A stretch of 64,000 nt of DNA, from the NCBI RefSeq assembly GCF_000801105.2, contig NC_079514.1:20252293-20316292 (forward strand), written 5' to 3'. This document shows positions 10,901 through 21,904 of the stretch, one piece after another. Below the pieces are notes generated by a model. That model saw only the letters and a list, made by a program, of their open reading frames with translations. It was not told the origin of the DNA and ran no database searches. Numbering within the stretch: the stretch's first letter is position 1; the number at the start of each line of letters is the position of its first letter. This DNA comes from Raphanus sativus. Taxonomy: Eukaryota > Streptophyta > Magnoliopsida > Brassicales > Brassicaceae. Position numbers and translations under genes: made by a program.

Positions 10901-13900
10901 CACAATGATAGAATCGAGTAGACTGCGTTACTTATGGCTGAATCAGAAAAAACTCCGGTCAGTTAGTTATGATGCAATCCAAAAGGCAGCTGCAAAAGGC
11001 GGAGCTAAGATGGCTGAGCAAGGGAGCCGAATTTTCATCCCAGCAACTTTCACCGGAGGAAAACATTATATGAAGCAGCATTACTACGATGCCATGGCTT
11101 TGTGCAAGTACTATGAATTTCCAGATCTTTTCATCACTTTTACGTGCAATCCAAAATGGCCTGAAGTTACAAGGTATCTGAAACAATATAACCTTACCAC
11201 CGAAGACAGACCTGAAATTTTGTGTAGAGTTTTCAAGATGAAACTCGATAATCTTATTGAGTTTTTGACAAACAAGGACGGCTCCTTATTTGGCCCAGTT
11301 TCTGCAGGTAAATCTCCTAACAAATTTGTAACATTAATGCCGGTGTTTTTTGATTTGTTTTTCAAGGAACTACTTTAGATAGTATTTTCATCAGTTAAAA
11401 TGTCTGTTCTTGTTTTCTTTTCTGTTTTGTCAGTAATGTACACGATTGAGTTTCAGAAAAGAGGAATGCCACACGCTCATATTCTCGTCTTCATGCAAAA
11501 TGGAGCCAAATTTCCAACAGCTGATCATATAGACACTATTATATCGGCTGAGATACCTGACAAGACGGTAGATCCAGACCTGTATGCAATCGTTGGGGAT
11601 TGTATGATGCATGGTCCTTGCGGTCCAGCAAAGAAGGATAATGTATGTATGGTTAACGGTAAATGCTCTAAGATGTTTCCGAAACGACTGAACATCAGGA
11701 CATCGATTGACGCAAATGGATTTCCAGCTTACATGCGTCGTATTGATGGTAGGTTCATTGAGAAAAATGGAATCAGATTAGACAATGGATATGTTGTACC
11801 TTACAATAGAAACCTCATGCTTAGATATCACGCGCATATGAATGTCGAGTGGTGCATCCAAACGCGTGCTGTTAAGTATCTTTTCAAATATATCCATAAG
11901 GGACCTGATTATGCTTCAGCTGCAATGGATAAAGAAGATGAAGATGGCGTCATCGACGAAATCAAAACATATTACGACTGCAGGTATTATTATATTTATT
12001 ATTATTACTTAGTTTCTATGTGTGCATGAACCGAAAATAACTGCATAATCTATTAAAGTATATCCTTAGACAAATATATATACTATCGTATAGAATAATA
12101 ATAAAACATTGTTTTTACAATTAAATTATTACATTATTAAAAATTAAATACTACTTTCTTTTACATTTTAAGGTCTACGATTGTTGTTTCTAATTTATGT
12201 TTATCGTATTTCTATATTAGATATATAACTGCATGCGAGTCATCGTGGCGGGTTCTTGCTTTTCCTACACATTTTCGTACTACTTCTGTAGAGAAACTTG
12301 GATTTCATCTCCCTGATCAGGAGCTGGTGTTTTTTTGATGAAGATGAACCTATTGAGAGTATCCTCAAGAAAAAAGATGTCAACCAATCCATGTTTCTGG
12401 CGTGGTTCATAGCAAATCAAAAATATCTAGAGGCAAGAGATTTGACATATGCCGAATTTCCAACAAAATTTGTTTGGAAAGCAAGTATGAGAGAATGGGT
12501 ACCACGTAAACGAGGCTTTGCGATAGGGAGGATTGCACATATTAATCCATCACAAGATGAGCTATATTTCTTAAGAGTAATGCTAAATTGGGTAAGAGGG
12601 CCGAAATCGTACGAGGATATAAGAACAGTTGATGGTGTTGTATATTCTACATACGAAGATGCTTGCTATGCTTTGGGTTTGATGGATGATGACAAGGAAT
12701 ACATAGAAGCTATCAAAGATTGTAGTGATAATAGTTCTGGCACGTATGCGAGGAAGCTTTTTTCGAGAATGTTGGTATCCATAACATTATCTCAGCCTCA
12801 TGTTGTGTGGGAAGCTACTTGGGAGTATCTAACCGACGATATTCTCTACAAGAAACGACGACAAACTGGAAATCCCGGTGAGATTTTTTCTTATTAAACG
12901 AAATATGTTTTAAATCAGGTCTCTCTTATGTAATTAATTTTTCAAATTTTCAGAGTTGAACTTGACCATAGATCATATCAAAAACATTGCTCTAACCGAG
13001 ATTCAAAATCATTTGCTTAGCAATGGTCGTAGCCTCCAGAAATGGCCCCTAATGCCAAAGCCAGATGATTTTGGTTGTTACAACGGCAATCGCCTTATAG
13101 ATGATGAGCTTAAGTATGTTGTGGAAGATCAGCTAAAGGAAAATGAAAGACTTATGGCGATGATAACAGATGAGCAAAGAGGGGTTTACAACGAGATTTT
13201 GGATGCAGTTTTAAATGATAGCGGTGGAGTGTTCTTTCTTTATGGTTATGGAGGCACAGGTAAAACCTTCGTATATAGAGCACTCTCATCAGCAATCCGA
13301 TCTAGACGTATGATTGTTCTAAATACCGCATCCAGTGGAATTGCTGCATTATTGTTGGAAGGAGGTAGAACCGCACATTCCAGGTTTGGTATTCCGATAG
13401 ATGCCGACGAGTTTACTACTTGCAAGAAAATGGAGCCAGGATCAGATCGTGCAGAATTAGTTAAAGCAGCAAAGCTCATTGTATGGGATGAGGCGCCTAT
13501 GATGAGCAGACACTGTTTCGAGACTTTGGATCGTTATATGCGTGATATTATAAGATCTTCTGAAGACAAACCTTTTGGAGGTAAAGTAGTTGTTTTCGGT
13601 GGAGATTTCAGACAGATTTTACCGGTCATACCTGGAGGTGGTAGAGCAGAGACTGTTTTGCAAGCTCTTAATTCGTCATATCTTTGGGAGCACTGCAAAG
13701 TTCTGAAGCTAACAAAAAACATGAGATTGCTCGCTGGGCTTACTGATGATGCAGCAAAAGACCTTCAATCCTTCTCAAAATGGATTTTGGATGTTGGAGA
13801 TAGAAAAATAAATTTGCCAAACGACGGTCAGGTTGACATTGACATCCCTTCTGATCTGTTGATCAAAAATATTGGAGAAGATCCGATTCAAACTATTGCA

Positions 13901-14689
13901 AAGGAGGTTTATGGACAAGCTTTTCAAACCTCAGAAGATAAGGATTTGTATAGACATCGAGCCATTCTTACACCCACAAATGATGAAGTTGATAAAATAA
14001 ATGATTACATGCTTTCGCAGTTGCCAGGTAACATTTGATTCTGTTTACTCTTATGTTCGACTAACTTTTTACATTATTCTAGAGTAAAGGATTTACACGT
14101 GCTTTCAGGTGAATACAAGGTTTACCTTAGCTCTGACAGTATAATCCCATCCGATGTTGATGTAGAAGAAAATGTTACCTATCCAACAGAGTTTTTGAAC
14201 AGTGTTAGAGTGACAGGAATGCCTAGACATAATTTGAATCTGAAGGTTGGTGCTCCTATTATGTGTCTCCGTAACTTGGATTTGGTAGATAGCTTATGCA
14301 ATGGTACTAGGCTAATTGTTACTCAGTTGCTCCCACATGTTATAGAAGGTAGAATTATAACTGGAAATAGTACTGCTGGAGACAAAGTCTGGATTCCTAG
14401 AATGTATGTCAGTCCACCTGACACAAAGTTTCCCTTCAGAATGCGTCGAAGACAGTTTCCCGTTACACTGGCTTTCGCGATGACCATCAACAAAAGTCAA
14501 GGTCAAACACTAGAAAGTGTTGGTTTGTTTTTGCCTAGGCCAGTGTTCTCACATGGTCAGCTCTACGTTGCACTTTCAAGAGTTAAGTCGAGATCTGGAT
14601 TAAAAATCCTAATAACTGGTAAAGAAAGGAAGGCCGAGACAAAAACATTGAATGTTGTCTACAAACAAGTTTTTCAAAATATTCCGTAG
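7997..14689 (+). pseudogene. Helitron Rep/PIF1-type helicase (RepHel), 14 exons, one frameshift
   Basis: The model joins exons 7997-8060, 8283-8528, 8643-8672, 8762-8848, 8980-9090, 9182-9259, 9392-9469, 9563-9742, 9831-10272, 10376-11307, 11434-11983, 12221-12877, 12954-14027 and 14109-14689. The first eight junctions are all phase 1. The product would be about 1702 residues. Rep motifs are present: FITFTCNPKWPE (about 11130), the two-histidine EFQKRGMPHAHILVF (about 11455) and the two-tyrosine AVKYLFKYIHKG (about 11868). Helicase motifs follow: Walker A GYGGTGKT (about 13245), Walker B VWDEAPM, FGGDFRQILPV, and C-terminal [11 protein letters not shown] and YVALSRV. It nicks, unwinds and copies the element by rolling-circle replication. 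The only lesion found is a run of seven T at 12330-12336 where six would keep frame. This may be a real mutation or a sequence error. Confidence 0.88.
12330..12336 (+). other. Homopolymer T7 frameshift in RepHel
   Basis: Upstream the frame reads EKLGFHLPDQ and downstream DEDEPIESIL, one base out of phase. Removing one T joins them, and the total exon length then becomes divisible by 3. Confidence 0.85.
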
Positions 14690-15442
14690 GAAGGGTACGT
14701 GATTGTTACCAGTTTTTTCCAATATCTTTTTTAAAATATATAAATTGTTACAATTGTTTTTTTTTGTATTGGCAGATGGGTGGTGATGACTACGAAGATC
14801 GATACTATTTCATTCTCGGAAAAAAGTGTTCTCACTATTTTGATCATGGTATGTTAATTTAATATTGTGCCCGGAGAAGATAAAATTTACAAATTTGTAA
14901 ATCTTTCAAATTATACAAAAATACCCGTCCAATTTCTTACAAAATGATTTTTTTTTCAGGTCTCTCCTTGAAGTTGTTTTCTTTATCGAGAATTGTACTG
15001 AATACTTTATACAATTTATGGATAATATTTTCAAATTTATTATCTTCTCTTTTAATGTGTCTACATACATTTTACGCCTCAAATTCATGCATACAAAAAA
15101 TTTCACCTAAAAAACTCATCATAGCATATATACCATCCAATTCTAATTACTGATAATGTAAAATATGTAGTCATCTCTAAATATATACTATTAATTATCG
15201 ATTTCGAAATAAAAAATTGATGCCTAAACAAAATATTTTTTCCGAACATTGCAATTATACATATACACAATAACAACCTCTTGAGGCCCAAGTTACTTTG
15301 TTCCATCTCCTCCTTTTAAAATATTGACTACATCATATGCACTCAGCCTAATGCTTTATTCCAAAATAGGTGGTCTTATGATATATAATCCGTTACTTCC
15401 AACCCCGACCAGTATTTTGTCCATATTTTGAAATTGTACATT
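14690..15442. other. Helitron 3' noncoding region
   Basis: After the RepHel stop a possible downstream exon starts at 14776 after TTGGCAG (MGGDDYEDRYYF), but it lies behind a stop and matches nothing known to me. The rest is AT-rich with no supported gene. The short ORFs at 14944-15153 and on the minus strand look like chance. Confidence 0.4.
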
Positions 15443-15472
15443 GCCCGCACAGGGTGCGGGCCGGTCACCTAG
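15443..15472 (+). other. Helitron 3' terminal hairpin and CTAG end
   Basis: A perfect 8-bp stem GCCCGCAC/GTGCGGGC with loop AGG at 15443-15461 is followed by 7 nt and CTAG at 15469-15472. This is the transposition terminator signal. The next base is T. Confidence 0.93.
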
Positions 15473-17348
15473 TTTAAATTGAAAACAAAGCCCATATACT
15501 AAAACCTTTAATGTGAAATAGAGAATTAAATGTACGGATTCAGATCATATCCAAACTCTGATAGATTTATTGAACCTGAAGTATAGATTTACTTAGGAAA
15601 ATTTACTTCTATATACATACCTTTTTTTGGTTAACCCCTATATACATACAAAAATCTCAATTTCACTATCGAAAAACACATTCTCCCTCCTCATTTCCCT
15701 TCATATCTCTGTCCAACCTCTAACCAAAAATCTAATTACTTTTTTTGGTTATTTGGCAAATAAGTTATTTTATTTATCTGTTTGAATATTTTCAGATCTA
15801 TTTTCTGTATTGCAAAAAATCTTGTAATCATATTTTGAAATATGTGCAGAATCGGTTATAGATTGTTGCTTAAAAATATTTTACGCAATTTAAAAAAAAT
15901 AAAAGAAACTTATATTATTGATAGCATGTAACTATAAATAACTCAAATAATTAAGAACATAATCTTATGAGGAATTGTGTTTTAATAGTATAGATATATG
16001 TGTATTGCATACATTAAAATAGTGAATGATCCCATTAGTTATATTTTTGGCACTGACATAAACTTTTTTGAAAGGAATTAATAAATTTTTTGGGATATAA
16101 AAAAATATGTTATGATATGGATGTATGAATAAACTATATATAATCTCACAGTTACAAAAAACGTAAAAGTATATATAATCTCTATCATATAATTTATTTT
16201 GAATAAAAATACTCCACCTATTTAAATAATAACCGATCTAGTATAAGATTTGTTGTGATTCACTATAGTAACAAAATCTTTCTTTGACAAATATTTAGGA
16301 ATTATTATGTATAATTCGTATTTATTGATTTAGCTGCAAAAAATATAGTTTTTTGGTCAAAAATAATTAATGTTGTTAGATAAATATAGGAATGGCACAA
16401 AGTTGTAAATATGATTGAAAACTAATGACAAAATCCTAATAGGGATTATGCTTTAATAGTATAGATAACGTTGATTGTTTTTTAATAATCCACCTTGAAA
16501 TTAATATCGAAGAGGGGCCATTAAATGTCATGTTAAATCTCACTCGGTATGAAAACTATAAGGTTGGCGAGATATGCATATAACATTAATCAATCCTAGC
16601 AAATTTGCCTCAATTACCTTTGGACCAACAATTTTTTTCAATTGAAATATGGAGCTGACACGTCACCAAATTGCTATGCTAATTAACCGACACCTAGGAT
16701 AGTCACTTTTTTTAATTTTTACAAGTTTGAGGTTATATCTTTTCAAATGTTCCTCTATTAATATATAGGGAATTCTACTGTCAAATCGTTCGGTTTAATT
16801 TAAACCTACAAACTTATCATCAAACCAAACAGAACACAATAAACAAACCGGCCACCTTCATCTGTATTCTTCTATCTATCGATAACAAATTTGGTTCACA
16901 TAGTCTTCCATGGCTGGAGATGGTTACGTTGCAACTAATGTTGAGACTCAATTGTTAATATACGAACTAAAGATAAATTTTGCCACAATGGTCTTTTAAG
17001 AAAAGCAAACTTCATATTTTAACGGTGAACATATAAATTCCGTTCCCTAGTCGATAGACAGATTTATTTAAAGCATTAGTGGTCTTACAGTCATAAAGCA
17101 CTTTCCTATTTGACGTATAAATATATTTATTTCATATGATATCATATAGCTTGTAATTAGCGAGATTAAATAATTGAATTGGACTAACCATTTTTCCAAT
17201 GGAATCTAAAGTTGCCATATAGGATTAATTGAGTACTTAATTGATTGCCACATATGATGAGGTCGTTTTATAATTCTTACAAAATTGAGGTTCATATTTT
17301 TTAAATGATTCCCAAATAATATATAGGGGATATTAGAAAACTAAAAGT
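15473..17348 (-). other. AT-rich flank with four minus-strand Helitron 5' ends
   Basis: No gene. Four sites read on the minus strand look like Helitron 5' termini. Those at 15994 and 16465 begin TCTATACTATTAAA. Those at 16771 and 17330 begin TCCCTATATATTAAT and TCCCCTATATATTA. All but 16771 are preceded by A. Bodies would extend left. Their partner 3' ends could be those at 2062 and 785, with the 13.2-kb Helitron inserted between, but I cannot prove the pairing. Confidence 0.45.
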
Positions 17349-17355
17349 TAATCTA

Positions 17356-17665
17356 GTGGAAGCCCCCTTGGTCCAGTGGTTTGACTAAGGGTTCAATTGC
17401 TTCTACATCCGGAGATCTGGGGTTCAAACCCCAAAAAATACCAAATTATGCAGATTATGGGGAAACATGTTACATGAGATCTTCAGCTTGGTGCAAGGCG
17501 TACCATCGAACATGGATCTCATAGGACGGCTCAGAATGGTGCAGTCAGGCGTGTATTCTCACAGGATGGTAGAATTGTCGGCTGTAAAATCGTCTTTGTA
17601 ATATTCTCATCATTGTAATAGCATAATTAATCGATAATAATCGATTCAGATGTTCAAAAAAAAAG
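17356..17665 (+). mobile_element. tRNA-derived SINE
   Basis: The head holds RNA polymerase III promoter boxes: A box TGGTCCAGTGG at 17369-17379 and B box GGTTCAAACCC at 17421-17431, 42 bp apart. A tRNA-unrelated body follows and then a 9-bp A tract at 17656-17664. A short duplication flanks it: TAATCTA at 17349-17355 and 17668-17674, or 9 bp with one mismatch. There is no coding capacity. Mobilisation would need LINE enzymes. The lineage name is not assigned. Confidence 0.85.
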
Positions 17666-17709
17666 GGTAATCTATATTTGTACTTCTCATTTAATAGATT
17701 AGATTTTTA

Positions 17710-17763
17710 CACTGATATAAATTGCTTGCATCATTACACTGATATAAATTGCTTTCATCATTT
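17710..17763. repeat. 27-bp tandem duplication
   Basis: ACACTGATATAAATTGCTT is followed by G or T and CATCATT in two adjacent copies, 17710-17736 and 17737-17763, differing at one base. Confidence 0.9.
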
Positions 17764-17850
17764 GAAACAAACCCAAGCTACACTTTGAATAAGCTTTAGT
17801 TTCAAGAAAAATTGCCAAAAAATGACTCAAAATTTAATTTTGAATACAAA

Positions 17851-18118
17851 AGTGTACCATTAATTCAATCAAATACAAAAATAACCTAAAAATAGTGAAA
17901 TTACAACAATCTTCCTATGACCAAACAAAAAATATGTATTGAGTTTTACCATTATAACACTTCGCTTGAGAAGACTTACAGGGAAGTGTACCCTAAATTC
18001 AGTCAAATGCAAAAGTAACCTAGATACTAGTGAAATTACAACAATCTCCCTATGACCAAAGAAAAAAATATACAGTATTGAGTTTTACCATTATAACACT
18101 TCGCGTGAGAAGACTTAC
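17851..18118. repeat. Tandem duplication, period about 134 bp
   Basis: Copies at about 17851-17984 and 17985-18118 share AGTGTACC, GAAATTACAACAATC, CCTATGACCAAA and GAGTTTTACCATTATAACAC in order. They form the left part of the MULE-like element. Confidence 0.85.
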
Positions 18119-19078
18119 AAAGTCTTCTCAGAGAAGACTTCCTTGTAAGTATTCTCATACAATAGATCATAATTTTAATTTCTTATAAAAATATTTTGAT
18201 GGGGAAAAATTGAAATCATGCAATAATAAACATTACTATGATGTAAATTTATTTTTATTAAAATTGAATTATTCTAACACAGATGAGTGAATGTAGATTG
18301 AGTCATGATAGTCTTTGGCTTAAGGTTTGGTAACATATGTTGTAGCATTGTTGGTATTTTTAGGGTAAGATTTTGAAATCTTATCATTTTTTTTTAATTT
18401 TAATTTGACCTATGTGTTAAGTGGCTATATAATAACTTGATTTAAACACTATCTAAGTATCTTTTAAGAATAGTGAACTGTCTTTTTCTTAGTTATTTGA
18501 TTATAAAGTATTGAAGACTTCCAAAGAAGTCTTGTGGAAGTCTTCTGACATAGCCTACCTAAATTTTAGTAGAAATTAAGGTTTCCATCTAAATTTTAAA
18601 AGAATTTGTGTATCTCGCCTAAGTCGAAGTCTTCGAGACGTCTTTTAGGGGAATTCTCCTCATGTATTAGATCTTAAAAATAATTAATAAAATTTATAAA
18701 AAAAAATTAGAAAGGGAAAAATTAGAAAGTCTTATTTATTGAAAATATGTAATAAAATATTTTCCCAAGAAGTCTTATGTATTGAAAATATTTAACCTAA
18801 TTTGAATTTTTGTTTCCATATATAAAGAAATTTTACGCATTCTCTTTCTTCCTCTCAAATGGCTGTAACAAAAATGTAATGTTTCTCACTCTACAACTCT
18901 CAAACCTCTCTCTAATCTCTTTGAACATCAAAACACCAAACTTTATATCTATTTTTCATTTTTTTCTTATGTCTTCTCACTAATCTATCTTCTTTTTGCA
19001 GGTTTTTATCACATGACTCTCATCTTTCACTCTTTCAAAGGTAGATCTATAAAATTCTGAATATGTATTATTGTGTGT

Positions 19079-19672
19079 TTTATATGTTAAATTTTAAAAG
19101 CTATAGATTCAACCTAATAAGACTTTTTTGTTTATTTTGAAAGCATAAAATTTTCATTTTTGAAGTTTTTCTCTGTTTTGAAGCCATTTGAATGTTTTTG
19201 AATTTGCATGTTTTTTTTTTCAGATCTGAGACAAGACTTTGAAGGACTTCTCAGAAGACTCTCAGAAGACTTCTTGGGAATTCTTCTAATGCATTTTATG
19301 CTAGAAGACTTCCCACGAAGTGTTGAGGAAGTCTTTTGAAATCTTCCGCTCAAAGTGGTACAAATTTTGGTCATTTATTTTGTGTGTTTTATATATTGAT
19401 TCAAAAAATTATAGATCCAACCTAATGTGACTATTTTGTTTATTATCTAAGAATAAAAATTTATTTTTGAAGTATTCTCTATTTTGAAGCCATTTGAATG
19501 CTTTTAAATATGCATAATTTTCAGATCTGAGACAGACTTTGTAAGACATCTGAGACAACTTTTGGAGGACTCTCGGAAGACTCTCAGAAGACTTCTTGGA
19601 AAGTCTTCTAATGTATTTTATGCTAGAAGACTTCCGACGAAATCTTTCCAAAGTGGTACAAATGGATAATGT
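19079..19672. repeat. Tandem duplication, period about 308 bp
   Basis: Two diverged copies (about 19079-19378 and 19387-19672) share TTTTGAAGCCATTTGAATG, CAGATCTGAGACA, TATGCTAGAAGACTTCC and AAAGTGGTACAAAT in order. They lie inside the MULE-like element. Confidence 0.85.
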
Positions 19673-20599
19673 CAAGTGGAGTCCGAACTTATCTATGTTG
19701 AGGAATAATATGTAGCTCAACGTGTAATAATTCTTTTTATGGTCTGTTTTATGGTGTCTATGTGTACTATTTTAGTTGTGAATTCTTTTGTAAATTTTAA
19801 AAGATGTTAATCAAAATAATTTAGTAAATATGTTCATGTTTTGCCAAAAATACCTGACAATATTAAAGTTATTGATACAATATACCAAGAATAACTTTTT
19901 AACCATTCAACCCCTCATAACAAAACACAACAACACAAAAACTTAGCCAAATTTACTGAAAATAAGAGAGAAAACTTCTCAAGAAAACTTAGTCAAATTC
20001 ACAAAAGATCAAATTTGAATTTTAAATGAGTTGAAATTTTCAATCTCGTAGAAGTTAAAAATTATATCTTATGATCTAAAAGGCACATTAAACTACATGC
20101 CTTGATATTCCTGAAGTTTAACACTTTTGAAAATTAAAAAACATACTTTGAAGTTACTTAACACTTTTGAAAATCTAACATAGAAGACTTCTTAGAAGTC
20201 TTCTCGGATTAGCTAGAAACACTAGTAAACATGAATATTTGAAATCTGATAATATGTTATTTTGGATAAACATGTTAGTTTTCCGAGAGTTTTCCGAGAT
20301 AAACAAGTTAGGTTTGCAATTGACCGAAGTTTGTATAAACAGGTTATTGGGATGTGAATAACTTAAACTTTTAGAGTGAGTTGGGGGAAAAATTCAAAAA
20401 AAACATGTGTTATTTTTGTGTTTGACTTGAAATTTAAAGCCATATTTTTAAAAAAATCCTTAGTTTCAATTAAAAAATGATTGTGTGTTCATTTTCTTAG
20501 GGACTCAATTCTAAAATATTATATTAACAATTATTTACAAACAACTTATTTTGGGTGGGTTATCGGCTCATACATTTTTCTGTTAACAAAAAAATACTT

Positions 20600-21894
20600 A
20601 TTTTGATCGGAGGTTCATTGCCCTCATCATCACGTCCTCTGACCCTAACATTCGACAATACCATCCTTGACCAGTAAAAACATCTTGTTCTCTCCAAGCA
20701 CCATCAACTTAACAGATTCTATTATATCCAAAGGGTTGCAAAGGAGTTGTTGCTATAATCCCTTGATTTTCCTTCACCGATACTAGTGCCTCAGCCCAAA
20801 GTGCTCCTTCTACTTCAGCTATGCATAATTTTTTTTGTGGGTTCCCATTCCTATTTGTGTAAATCTTATCATTTCTGCTCTTCCAGATATACCACATGAT
20901 CCATGGAAAATAGCTGAAATCATCGTCTTTCGGGAGTCTCCAAAAGAGATAGTCCAAACTAGTAAAAGTAAAGGCTACTGGGAATATTCCTGGGGGGAAG
21001 GGATCCTAGATAATGCCCAAGTTTGTAATGCCGGTGAACACTCAAATAGAACATGATTAGTAGTTGCCTCCTCTATCCCACAAATAATACACCGTAAATC
21101 ACAAGCAATCCACGTGACCTCAAATTCTTTGCCACTGGGAGCGTGCCCGATAATACTTGCCACACAAAATGTTGCAATTTCAAAGAACATTTAAGCTTCC
21201 ATGTGAAAGATAGTAAATGTTTGATATCTGGCCTATAAGTGACTGTCGTCTGTTTCTTATCTGGATACATAGATTCAGTTCTAAAACCTGACTTTATCGA
21301 GAATTTACCAGTCTCCGTAAAAATCCACCCATATGTATCAGGACGTTGGGCACGGCTAATCGCCAGTCCTTTGATGATTTTAACATCGCCTGGATGGATG
21401 TATACATTAAGAAACTCCACATTCCAAGAGTGAGTGTCCATGTTAATAAGCTGATCGACCATTAGAGCTTGGTTTAAAACCTGATTTTGTTTTTTTTTTG
21501 TATTGCTGACCTCGGGCGAGGAGCGGGATCCATGAGTCATTCCAAACAAAAATAGACTGACATGTTTCCACTCTTTTGATTAGCCTTTTTTAACCAGAGG
21601 CCTAGCTGAACATATACTTCTCCACCCATGAGAGGAGGAGTAGGATCTATGATCATCCAGAGGATGGGTATTCCGAAAGTAACGTCCCTTAAAAACCTTT
21701 GAAAATAGACAGTCTGGTTATTCTTTTAGTCTCCAAAACTGCTTTGCTAACAGAGCTGTATTAAAATCATGAAGATCCCTGAAACTCAGGCCACCTTCTT
21801 CTTTATGTGTGTAAACATTATCCCATGAAAACCAATGTATGTTTTTTTGTTTCCACTGCTACTCCACAAAAAATGTGCACTAGTACTTGTAATT
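20600..21894 (-). pseudogene. LINE ORF2 C-terminal part (zf-RVT and start of RNase H), outer LINE
   Basis: Read on the minus strand this encodes the part of a plant L1-type ORF2 after the reverse transcriptase: LLAKQFWRL, then FSIKSGFR, the zinc-binding RVT module with CIICGIEEATTNHVLFEC, a stretch YFPWIMWYIWKSRND, and finally VDGAWREQDVFTGQGWYC, the start of an RNase H. An in-frame TAA at 20709-20711 and frame changes break it. The RNase H stops short near 20600 and no poly-A tail is visible there, so the 3' end is truncated. It is the continuation of the minus-strand LINE that resumes at 25169, separated by the younger LINE. Confidence 0.8.
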
Positions 21895-21904
21895 TTTCTC
21901 TGTG

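Larger units (their letters stand above)
2298..15472 (+). mobile_element. Autonomous-type Helitron, 13.2 kb
   Basis: The element starts with TCCTCCTATATATTAAAAG directly after an A and ends with CTAG directly before a T, the A^T target preference of Helitrons. An 8-bp hairpin, GCCCGCAC-AGG-GTGCGGGC at 15443-15461, lies 7 nt before CTAG. There are no terminal inverted repeats and no target-site duplication. Inside, on the plus strand, lie RPA1-like exons (2856-3290 and 6331-7270) and a 14-exon Rep/helicase gene (7997-14689). An unrelated gene fragment lies antisense at 4917-5525. Plant autonomous Helitrons characteristically combine RepHel with RPA-like genes. The coding region is well preserved, which implies recent activity. 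Confidence 0.93.
17806..20459. mobile_element. Nonautonomous Mutator-like element, GAAGACTTC-rich, 2.65 kb
   Basis: A 10-bp direct duplication TTAGTTTCAA lies at 17796-17805 and 20460-20469. Directly inside, the ends are loosely inverted: left GAAAAATTGCCAAAAAATGA, right on the minus strand GGATTTTTTTAAAAATATGG, both continuing into AAATTT. A duplication of about 9 bp points to the Mutator superfamily. The interior is noncoding and full of GAAGACTTC/GAAGTCTTC motifs, including a hairpin of GAGAAGACT and AGTCTTCTC at 18107-18129. It contains two internal tandem duplications. Short ORFs on the minus strand at 19132-19720 are translations of these repeats and are not genes. Confidence 0.7.

Noticed and set aside
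14944..15306. Small ORFs on both strands before the Helitron 3' end
   Set aside because: AT-rich, Ile/Leu/Ser-heavy translations with no recognisable motif or splice context.
17369..17431. Possible functional tRNA gene
   Set aside because: Only the internal promoter boxes are tRNA-like; no cloverleaf, and it is the head of a SINE.
19132..19720. Two similar minus-strand ORFs of 80 and 103 codons
   Set aside because: They are translations of the GAAGACTTC-rich tandem repeat; Ser/Lys-rich with no other support.
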